The notes beneath the pieces are model-generated. The model had not been told where the DNA came from, ran no database searches, and saw only the letters and a program-made list of their open reading frames with translations. Both the position numbers and the translations under genes were made by a program. A stretch of 5,176 nucleotides of DNA from Phycisphaeraceae bacterium (GTDB lineage Bacteria; Planctomycetota; Phycisphaerae; Phycisphaerales; Phycisphaeraceae): assembly GCA_007119405.1 (NCBI GenBank), contig SKPT01000480.1, positions 1 to 5,176 of the forward strand, written 5' to 3'. This document shows, one piece after another, positions 1-4,480 of the stretch (position 1 is the first letter of the stretch; each line of letters starts with the position of its first letter).

Positions 1-2
1 AG

Positions 3-68
3 CCCTGGGCCAGGCACAGCATCGAGGTGGCCCGGCAACGCGAGCAGCGCGGCCTGGACAGCGGGTGA
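3..68 (+). CDS. C-terminal end of an unidentified protein (partial)
   Basis: An open frame enters from the left edge and stops at TGA 66-68, encoding about 21 residues ending in RGLDSG. Nearly every codon in this frame ends in G or C (about 20 of 21), whereas the other two plus-strand frames do not show this. In DNA of this base composition that is the signature of real coding sequence. The tail is hydrophilic and rich in Arg, Gln and Glu, as expected for a C-terminal helix. Too little is visible to name a family. It runs in the same direction as the short ORF at 120-176, and towards the convergent aldo/keto reductase gene. Confidence 0.5.
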   Translation, partial: PWARHSIEVARQREQRGLDSG

Positions 69-119
69 GTGGCGGGCCCAGGCGGCCGTCGTCGAGACTC
101 GATCAACAGGAGTGATCCC

Positions 120-176
120 ATGTCCGAGTCACGCGTGGTGTGTGATTTCGGTGCGGCGAACGGTGACCATCCATGA
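120..176 (+). CDS. Very short ORF with strong ribosome binding site; possible truncated gene start
   Basis: ATG at 120 follows an AGGAG (108-112) at an ideal 7-nt spacing and opens an 18-codon frame, beginning MSESRVVCDF and stopping at TGA 174-176. The Shine-Dalgarno sequence suggests a genuine translation start, but the peptide is too short to match a family. Its codon third positions are less G/C-rich than those of the gene fragment just upstream. It may be the intact beginning of a downstream operon gene whose remainder was lost when the convergent aldo/keto reductase region became the neighbour, or it may be chance. Function unknown. Confidence 0.25.
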   Translation: MSESRVVCDFGAANGDHP

Positions 177-208
177 AGACCGGCCGTGTGACAACAGCCC
201 CCGCGTGC

Positions 209-1141
209 TCACGCGGCCGTCACCTCATGCACTTTCGCCAGTTCCTCACCCGTCAGCGAGCCGGCCTCGCCCGCGGCGGCGTTGGCGCGGGCCTGCTCCG
301 GGCTCTTGGCGCCGGGGATCGCCGTGGTCACCGCCTCGTGGCTGAGCACGAATTGCAGGGCCGCCTTGGCCATGTCGCGGCCATCGCGCTTGAGGAACCG
401 CAGCTTGCCGACCGTCGCCAGGTCGCGCAGGAACTGCTCGCGGGCCTCGCCCTCGTTCCAGCCCTGCCGCACCGTGTCGGCGAAGCGCGTCTCGGCGGTG
501 AACTTGTCCGCCGCCACGCCCCTGGCCAGCGGGCCGCGGATGATCGTGCCGATGCTGTACTGTTCGCAGTAGGGCAGAAGCTCGCGTTCCGACTGGCGAT
601 TCAGCAGGCTGTAGTCGAGCTGCACCGTCGCGCACGCGCCCTCGCGGTTGAACCGCTGCACCACGTCCAGGTGGTTGGTCGAGATGCCGTAGGCCCGGAT
701 CTTGCCGGCTTTCTTGAGCGTCTCGAAGGCTTCGAGGAAGACGTCGGGCTCCTGGAGATCGTGGATGTGGCACTGGTAGAGGTCGATGCGGTCGGTCCGC
801 AGACGATGCAAGCTGGCGTCGCAGCAGAGCACGACGTGCAGCGGCGAGCTGTAGCTCAGCGCGTGGCCGGCCCGGCGGGCCCAGTTGCCCACCTTGCTCG
901 CGATGAGGATCTGGTCGCGGATCGGGGCGAGCGTCTGGCCCATGATTTGTTCGCTGAGCCCCGGCGGCACGCCATAGGCGTCGGCGGTGTCGAAGAAGTT
1001 CATGCCGGCCTCGTGGGCGGCGCGCAGCGTGGCCTCGGCGGTGGCGCGCTCGACATCGCCCCACTGCCCGCCAATGCCCCAGGCGCCGAAGCCGATGACC
1101 GAGACGTTCCATCCCGTCTTGTCGAGTTTGCGATGTTGCAT
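209..1141 (-). CDS. Aldo/keto reductase family oxidoreductase
   Basis: A 310-residue soluble cytosolic enzyme predicted to reduce aldehydes or ketones using NAD(P)H; the substrate cannot be read from the sequence. The (beta/alpha)8 family signatures are present in order: an N-terminal strand with GFGAWGIGG (residues 17-25), the FFDTADAYG motif with catalytic Asp51 and Tyr56, Lys83 in IASKVG, and His125 in LYQCHIHD. The C-terminal cofactor segment AIPGAKSPEQ (about 274-283) follows. These complete the Asp-Tyr-Lys-His tetrad. The ATG at 1141 is preferred over longer in-frame starts because AAGGAG (1149-1154) lies 7 nt upstream and the family N-terminus begins at MQHRKL. The length is typical and no lesion is seen. 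It sits 62 bp downstream of, and in the same direction as, the XRE-type gene, so the two may be co-transcribed. Confidence 0.95.
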   Translation of the reverse strand: MQHRKLDKTGWNVSVIGFGAWGIGGQWGDVERATAEATLRAAHEAGMNFFDTADAYGVPPGLSEQIMGQTLAPIRDQILIASKVGNWARRAGHALSYSSPLHVVLCCDASLHRLRTDRIDLYQCHIHDLQEPDVFLEAFETLKKAGKIRAYGISTNHLDVVQRFNREGACATVQLDYSLLNRQSERELLPYCEQYSIGTIIRGPLARGVAADKFTAETRFADTVRQGWNEGEAREQFLRDLATVGKLRFLKRDGRDMAKAALQFVLSHEAVTTAIPGAKSPEQARANAAAGEAGSLTGEELAKVHEVTAA

Positions 1142-1148
1142 GTGGTTG

Positions 1149-1154
1149 CTCCTT
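1149..1154 (-). promoter_or_regulatory. Ribosome binding site of the aldo/keto reductase
   Basis: AAGGAG on the minus strand, 7 nt before ATG 1141. It decides the start codon, because the reading frame itself stays open upstream into the XRE-type gene region. Confidence 0.75.
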
Positions 1155-1203
1155 GAGTGGGGGCCGTGCCGCGGGCGTCGTCTCGCGAACCTTGCGATCG
1201 CGT

Positions 1204-1641
1204 TCACTGCCCCAGCAACTCCAGCCGCTTCATCGCCTCGCGTTTGCCCAGGCCCCGTATCGCCGCCCAGCCGGCGAGCTGTTGCTGTCGCGGCTTCGTC
1301 TTGGCGTTCTCCCAGTTGTAGATGGTCAGACCGCTGACGCCGGCCAGCTTGCCGTAGTCCTCCTGGGACAGCCCCAGCTTCTGCCGGTGGGCCTTGAGCC
1401 ACTTCGGCGAGAAGCGCACGCTCTCGGCCGCCTCCGCCGCGGGCTGTGCCGTGACACGCTTCTGCTCCTGGCGACGAAGGAACGTGACCTCACGCGTTAA
1501 CTCGCCCACTTGGTGCTTCAGCTCAGCGATGTCGCGGCGGTAGCGGGCGCTGTCCTCGCGGAGCTTGGCGGTCTCGGTCTTGATCTGCGAGCGGGCCAGG
1601 CGGCGGATCTCCTGCTTGAGCGTCTGGGCGAGGTCGGGCAT
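1204..1641 (-). CDS. Coiled-coil plus XRE/Cro-type helix-turn-helix DNA-binding protein
   Basis: A 145-residue protein, probably a DNA-binding regulator. Residues about 5-60 are highly charged with heptad-like spacing (alternating Lys/Arg/Glu with Leu/Ile), predicting a dimerising coiled coil. A short Ala/Pro/Glu linker (about 64-76) follows. Residues about 82-128 form an XRE-type helix-turn-helix: LSQEDYGKLAGVS is helix 2 and the turn, and GLTIYNWENAK is the recognition helix. The tail IRGLGKREAMKRL is, from memory, characteristic of a widespread family with this coiled-coil/HTH layout. ATG 1641 has AAGGA (1649-1653) 7 nt upstream, and a TATACT box precedes it. The aldo/keto reductase lies 62 bp downstream, so it could be a regulatory target or operon partner; that is inference. 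The gene appears complete. Confidence 0.85.
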   Translation of the reverse strand: MPDLAQTLKQEIRRLARSQIKTETAKLREDSARYRRDIAELKHQVGELTREVTFLRRQEQKRVTAQPAAEAAESVRFSPKWLKAHRQKLGLSQEDYGKLAGVSGLTIYNWENAKTKPRQQQLAGWAAIRGLGKREAMKRLELLGQ

Positions 1642-1648
1642 GAGTGTG

Positions 1649-1653
1649 TCCTT
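1649..1653 (-). promoter_or_regulatory. Ribosome binding site of the XRE-type gene
   Basis: AAGGA on the minus strand, 7 nt upstream of ATG 1641. It supports this start for the 145-residue protein. Confidence 0.65.
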
Positions 1654-1671
1654 GAGTCAGATGAAACCGTC

Positions 1672-1677
1672 AGTATA
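1672..1677 (-). promoter_or_regulatory. Putative -10 box for the XRE-type/aldo-keto reductase unit
   Basis: The minus strand reads TTATACTGACGG, giving a TATACT close to the sigma-70 -10 consensus within otherwise GC-rich sequence. It lies about 31 nt upstream of ATG 1641 and would yield a short leader containing the AAGGA site. No convincing -35 hexamer is visible at 16-18 nt upstream, so the assignment rests on the -10 match and its position. Confidence 0.4.
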
Positions 1678-1871
1678 AGGCGGTGGCACGCCGCGGTGGC
1701 AGCCGGATCGCGGCAGGTCACGCCGGGCTGGTATTCTGGAGGTGCAAGTCTATAGGTCGCCACCCAAAGGGCTTGCAGATCCAGGTCAACTCGAGAAGTA
1801 CCCAAAGCCGTTCAGCCTCAATCGACCGCATAACGCCGAAGTAGCACGTCATCAATCCCCCCGAAATATAT
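1678..1871. other. Lower-GC non-coding spacer
   Basis: No plausible gene is seen on either strand. The stretch from about 1740 is near 53% G+C by eye, clearly below the flanking genes, and ends in an AT-rich tract (ATATATA near 1866-1872). It contains a direct repeat ACCCAAAG (1762-1769 and 1800-1807). The break in composition between the XRE-type gene and the gltD relic marks it as probable junction or imported sequence. Confidence 0.4.
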
Positions 1872-1893
1872 AGGCCCATTCCCCTATGGGCCT
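1872..1893. repeat. Perfect 8-bp inverted repeat at the gltD breakpoint
   Basis: AGGCCCAT (1872-1879) and ATGGGCCT (1886-1893) form a perfect stem with a 6-nt loop (1880-1885). The right arm contains the first codons where gltD similarity starts, so the repeat coincides with the break. No T-run follows on the plus strand and only an AT-rich ATATATTT follows on the minus strand, so an intrinsic terminator is unlikely. Confidence 0.55.
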
Positions 1894-2052
1894 CTTCGCC
1901 GCCGGCGACATGCGCCGCGGCGCGTCGCTGATCGTCTGGGCCATCGCCGAAGGCCGCGGCACCGCCCGCGCCATCGACGAGCATTTGGGGGCCAGTTGCT
2001 GCTGCCCGCCCAGGACATGGGCGAGGCGCAGATGCTCTCCATCGCAGGGTGA
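1886..2052 (+). pseudogene. gltD: Relic of the 3' end of glutamate synthase small subunit (gltD)
   Basis: The plus strand encodes [20 protein letters not shown] followed by [11 protein letters not shown]. This matches the conserved C-terminal FAD/NAD(P)-binding segment of the GltD family (family pattern FAxGDxRRGxSLVVWAIxEGRxAARAVD). GltD supplies electrons to glutamate synthase for glutamate formation from glutamine and 2-oxoglutarate. Only about 45 of the usual ~480 residues remain. An in-frame TAG (1871-1873) lies immediately upstream, and no other part of gltD is visible. After DEHL a one-base shift at the G-run near 1987-1991 moves the natural-looking continuation ([16 protein letters not shown]) into another frame, which ends at TGA 2050-2052. 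The relic is therefore both 5'-truncated and frameshifted, and non-functional as GltD. The DNA could now serve only as spacer. Confidence 0.75.
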
Positions 2053-2059
2053 GTCCGGC

Positions 2060-2099
2060 GGGTGCCACACAGTATCCCGAAGGGTGCTGTATGGCACCC
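2060..2099. repeat. Long imperfect palindrome (13-bp arms, TTCG loop)
   Basis: The arms 2060-2072 (GGGTGCCACACAG) and 2087-2099 (CTGTATGGCACCC) match at 12 of 13 positions. In RNA from the minus strand the single mismatch becomes a G-U pair, giving 13 continuous pairs. The loop holds a further short CCC-TTC-GGG element, a UUCG-type cap on the minus strand. The run of five A/T lies on the wrong side for an intrinsic terminator serving the minus-strand gene upstream. It resembles REP-like intergenic palindromes and could stabilise the 3' end of the mRNA of the gene ending at 2165. Copy number elsewhere is unknown. Confidence 0.65.
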
Positions 2100-2153
2100 A
2101 AAAACGCATCCGACATTCCTGTTGGTGAGAACTCCTTCAGTGGCACTCAACGC

Positions 2154-2169
2154 CGTGATTTCGATCACG
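2154..2169 (-). repeat. Small stem-loop spanning the stop codon of the fusion gene
   Basis: CGTGAT (2154-2159) and ATCACG (2164-2169) pair across a 4-nt TTCG loop (plus-strand sense). The TGA stop of the minus-strand fusion gene lies within the structure. It is short and lacks a T-tract, so a role in termination is only possible. Confidence 0.3.
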
Positions 2170-3388
2170 CCGGCCGAAGTTCATCGTCAAAGCACAGTTC
2201 GTGGACGTGCTCGCCGGTGCGGGCGTGGATGTGGATCCGCGCATCGACGTGAAGCGTGAGCGCGGCCGGCTCCTCGGCGGCCAACAGCGTGCCGAGGACC
2301 ATGTCGGTGTGCAGCCGGTTCGTGCACCAGCGCAGCATGTGGCGAGATGGGCCCGGTGTCGTCGGCGCGGTCAGCGCGGTGTGCAGGTGGGCCGGGACAT
2401 TCGCGGCGAAGCGGCCGTGCAGCGCGGCGCGCTGGCCGAGCACCGTGGCGTGGGCGTCGTCGACGCTGACCGGCGCGGGGCTGAGCAGACGGGCTTCGGC
2501 CCGGCCGGGGTGAGGCAGCACGATGCGGTCCAGCACCAGCACCGCCTCGCCGCCGAGCATCACGAAAAGGCGCAGGCATCGCTTGGCCACCGGGCCGTCG
2601 CGCATCGTGCCCATCGCGTCGCTGGCGTCCAGCCGCACGGCCGGCGACCCGGTGAGCTCGCCCTCGCCCCGCGCCAGGTTCGCGAACGTCTCGGTCAAGA
2701 CGCTGGAGCCCGCCGCCACGCCCACGCCGTTGATTAGCAGCGTGTTCTTGGACTGCGAACTGACCTCGAAAAGCTCATCGCGCCGCGGGCTGAAGGTGGT
2801 GTCGAGGTATTCGTCGACGGGTGCGTTGGTGATCAGCGGCTGGCCGTCGCGCAGAAGGTTGAAGCTGAGCAGGTCGCGATGGGTGTGCGGGGCGTCGATG
2901 GTCCCGCCGCGGACGCTGAGGTAGAGGCGAGGCTCCGGCCAGCGGTCGGCGAGGATGCACCAGTCGAGTTTGGGGTATCGCTTCAGCAGCGGGCGGTCAT
3001 CATCCCCGCCCCGCGCATCGCCATGATGATGGCGGGTGTGGTGGCCGGTGTGGTGATGGGGGCGGGGGTGGAAGATGAGCAGCTCAGCGGCGTGGGGCCA
3101 GTGCAGCACCAGGGCCTTGGATTCGGTGCGGTTCAGGTGGTGCATCTTCGTCAGGGTGGCGGGGCCGACGCCCCAGAGGCGTTCGACGGGCAGGGACAGC
3201 AGTACGTCGTCAAGGTTGTCGTGGTTGATGACGGTCAGGCCATCGGGCTTGTCGAGCCCCGAGGCGAGCTTGGCGAGGAACTCGTTGAACACCACGCCCA
3301 CGGTGGCGGTCAGGCACAGCTCGTGCATGGCGATCGCCGCGTAGAAGACGTCCATGTCGATGTGGAGGATGGTGCGGTCGGGCGGCAT
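2165..3388 (-). CDS. In-frame fusion: DinB-derived N-terminus joined to the C-terminal half of a heparinase II/III-family protein
   Basis: A 407-codon uninterrupted frame. Residues 1 to ~85 derive from DNA polymerase IV (see the separate entry). Residues ~98-407 are a heparinase II/III-like domain, a family of polysaccharide lyases acting on acidic glycans. Visible signatures are LLKRYPKLDW, RWPEPRLYLSVRGG (149-162), the HxHxDxxSF motif as HTHRDLLSF (168-176), DEYLDTTFSPRR (192-203) and SKNTLLINGVG (213-223), then beta-rich sequence to the end. A His-rich linker (HHHTGHHTRHHH, 111-122) precedes them. The N-terminal alpha/alpha-toroid domain (normally ~300 residues) and any signal peptide are absent, so lyase activity and export are doubtful. 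ATG 3388 is chosen because it begins a recognisable DinB N-terminus; no Shine-Dalgarno sequence is evident. The absence of stops across the joint is notable: it is either a recent fusion or a chimeric assembly. Confidence 0.8.
   Translation of the reverse strand: MPPDRTILHIDMDVFYAAIAMHELCLTATVGVVFNEFLAKLASGLDKPDGLTVINHDNLDDVLLSLPVERLWGVGPATLTKMHHLNRTESKALVLHWPHAAELLIFHPRPHHHTGHHTRHHHGDARGGDDDRPLLKRYPKLDWCILADRWPEPRLYLSVRGGTIDAPHTHRDLLSFNLLRDGQPLITNAPVDEYLDTTFSPRRDELFEVSSQSKNTLLINGVGVAAGSSVLTETFANLARGEGELTGSPAVRLDASDAMGTMRDGPVAKRCLRLFVMLGGEAVLVLDRIVLPHPGRAEARLLSPAPVSVDDAHATVLGQRAALHGRFAANVPAHLHTALTAPTTPGPSRHMLRWCTNRLHTDMVLGTLLAAEEPAALTLHVDARIHIHARTGEHVHELCFDDELRPA
2999..3070 (-). other. His-rich low-complexity linker
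   Basis: Residues ~107-130 of the fusion protein run HPRPHHHTGHHTRHHHGDAR, then GGDDD. Nine histidines occur within about 17 residues, followed by an acidic patch. The underlying DNA is a degenerate GTG/GGTG-type repeat on the plus strand. It lies just before the conserved heparinase-like motifs. It may be a native linker of the parent protein or an expanded slippage tract; metal binding is conceivable but unsupported. Confidence 0.5.
3131..3388 (-). pseudogene. dinB: Internally deleted remnant of DNA polymerase IV (dinB)
   Basis: Y-family translesion polymerases begin with a metal-binding DMDxFYAS motif; here residues 11-19 read DMDVFYAAI after TILHI. The next recognisable block, LTATVGVVFNEFLAKLAS (residues 26-43), corresponds to the family's LTASxGIAxNKFLAKxAS, which normally lies about 120 residues further on. 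It continues through KPDGLTVI (47-54) and the helix-hairpin-helix LPVERLWGVGPATLTKMH (66-83). The palm/fingers segment with the catalytic S-x-D-E acidic pair is therefore missing. The thumb/little-finger part after the hairpin is replaced by heparinase-like sequence. Polymerase activity is not expected. The normally near-invariant Lys of NKFLAK is Glu36. The remnant is fused in frame to the downstream domain, so it may still be translated. Confidence 0.8.
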
Positions 3389-3641
3389 GAAGTGATGGTA
3401 CCGGGGGGGGGCGGGGGAACACGTGGCGTGTCTGGAGGTCCGTCACCTCTACGCCGTCGAACCGGCAGGGTTTTCCCAGCCAGATTGAGCCATGCCAGGC
3501 GGACGGGGTACCTCCTCCAAGTCACCGCCCGAGCCGTGCAGGCGCTTCATCGCTTCTCTCTCACCAATCCGCCGTCGCATCCCGCCCGGGACCTCAAGTC
3601 CAACCTGGCGATCGTGGCCAGCCCCGGGCCGCCCCTGCCGC
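3389..3641. other. Spacer with G-run and a possible XRE-family tail relic
   Basis: No complete gene is seen. A run of nine G (3403-3411), then C and five more G, lies just upstream of the fusion gene's start. On the minus strand, 3539-3580 encodes MRRRIGEREAMKRL, which resembles the C-terminal signature RGLGKREAMKRL of the XRE-type protein at 1204-1641. No helix-turn-helix is recognisable upstream of it. Confidence 0.35.
3539..3580 (-). pseudogene. Possible remnant of a second XRE-type gene (C-terminal signature only)
   Basis: The minus strand reads IGEREAMKRL, against LGKREAMKRL in the intact XRE-type protein of this window; at DNA level an 11-base block CGCTTCATCGC (plus-strand sense) is identical. 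Upstream sequence in the same frame (DRQVGLEVPGG) matches only loosely, and downstream it continues without a stop for 35 codons. The match is short, so chance or convergent codon choice is possible. Confidence 0.25.
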
Positions 3642-3971
3642 TCATGCTTCGTCCAGGATCCGGTCCAGCAGCGCGAACGCAGGGACGACGCCGGCGCCTC
3701 GGAGCTGCCGGGTGATGTCGACGAAGCCGGCGTTGTGGCGACGCAGCGTGGCGAACAACGTAGCGGCATCGCGCTCGCGGCCGGCGAGCGCCAGGATGAT
3801 CGCCCGCCACATCAGCATGTCCGCGTCGACGGTGGGGTCTTCCATCGGCATCGTGTCGATGTCCTCGGCCGCCGCGTCTGCCCGCCCGTCGAGCGCGGTC
3901 TCGAAGGCGGTGACCATGCGGTGATAGCGCGTGCTGTGCTCGACGATCTTGTCCAACTCGGTGACGGGGTC
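3642..3971 (-). pseudogene. 3' fragment of a DUF1028-like gene (5' part missing)
   Basis: About 109 residues from DPVTELDKIVEH to the stop at 3642-3644. The order DPVxEL, then a helix with YHRMVTAFETAL, then MLMWRAIILALAGRERDAATLF, then LRGAGVVP and LLDRIL, resembles the helical TPR-like C-terminal extension of long DUF1028 proteins. In that family the helices follow the conserved HPDPVxEL of the N-terminal hydrolase-like domain. That assignment is from memory and moderately sure; that it is genuine protein is supported by its well-formed amphipathic helices. Similarity stops exactly where methyltransferase sequence begins on the opposite strand (3960-3972). The minus frame remains open further upstream, but that part is the antisense shadow of the methyltransferase. 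No start codon or Shine-Dalgarno sequence of its own is visible. Confidence 0.55.
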
Positions 3972-4304
3972 GAGGCGCTGCCGTTTCCCGACGGGTGCTT
4001 CGACACGGTCGTCAGCAGCCGGGTCTTCTGCAGCGTGGACCAGCCGCGGAAAGGCCTCGCCGAGATCCGCCGCGTGCTCGCGCCGGATGGCGAGCTTCGC
4101 ATGCTGGAGCATGTGCGGGCCCGCGGCCCCTCTTGGGCTGGCGCTCAGGACCGGCTCCAGCCGGCGTGGAACTGGCTGACCGGCGGCTGCCGCCCGAACC
4201 GCGACATCGAGGCGATGGTCCGCCAGGCCGGCTTCCGCATCGAGGAGCGCGAGCGTAAGGCCCGGTACGTGCTGCGGCGGTTTGTAGCCCGGCGGCTGGG
4301 GTGA
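3960..4304 (+). pseudogene. 3' fragment of a class I SAM-dependent methyltransferase gene
   Basis: About 114 residues on the plus strand. VEALPFPDGCFDTVVSS (from 3969) is the post-motif-I/motif II region, and LAEIRRVLAPDGELRMLEHV is motif III of Rossmann-fold methyltransferases. GGCRPNRDIEAMVRQAGF and a C-terminal strand ending in ARRLG follow, to TGA 4302-4304. The style resembles the phospholipid/quinone methyltransferase subgroup (family tail GGCxxNRD). The N-terminal third with the SAM-binding glycine-rich motif I is absent: upstream in the same frame is the antisense of the DUF1028-like fragment. The frame stays open to 3492, so a hybrid could be translated, but without motif I methyl transfer is not expected. 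No ribosome binding site was identified. Confidence 0.8.
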
Positions 4305-4480
4305 CACGGCCACCCGCGTGGGAGGGGGCGGTCCGGCGGCGAATTCTGCGCGCACAGAAAACTTGGTTCGGTCCGTGCCCGTGAGTGTTACCGGCAGGCG
4401 TGGCAAGAAATGCGCCCAGCGTCCCTCGGCCAAGCTCGCCCCGGCCACACCGGCGGACGAGCGGCTGAGCGGCTCCGTGG
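4305..4480. other. Non-coding spacer between convergent genes
   Basis: It lies between the plus-strand methyltransferase stop and the minus-strand redoxin stop. No gene-like frame, repeat of note or T-tailed hairpin is seen on either strand. A short direct repeat GAGCGGCT (about 4459-4474) lies close to the redoxin stop. Both flanking genes end here, so a terminator is expected but none is convincing. Confidence 0.4.

Noticed and set aside
173..1156. Long plus-strand open frame of 327 codons
   Set aside because: It is antisense to the aldo/keto reductase, whose minus-strand frame has all catalytic motifs. The plus frame reads as Arg/Val/Ala-rich sequence without a family.
1829..1893. Integron attC-like site suggested by GCATAAC
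   Set aside because: No matching GTTRRRY core and no paired inner arms were found within the normal attC length, and there is no integrase in the window.
3449..3490. Tiny minus-strand ORF MAQSGWENPAGSTA with GGAGGAGG upstream
   Set aside because: The purine-rich stretch is about 17 nt from the ATG, too far for a normal ribosome binding site, and the peptide has no recognisable features.
2879..3715. Plus-strand open frames opposite the fusion gene (also 2201-2737)
   Set aside because: They are shadows of the minus-strand heparinase/DinB frame caused by high G+C; no motifs or plausible starts.
3492..3959. Translation of the methyltransferase frame back to 3492 as a real N-terminus
   Set aside because: That part lacks any SAM-binding glycine motif and is antisense to the DUF1028-like fragment.
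1886..4304. Insertion sequence or transposon explaining the fragments
   Set aside because: No transposase motif, no long terminal inverted repeats bounding the region and no target-site duplication could be seen.
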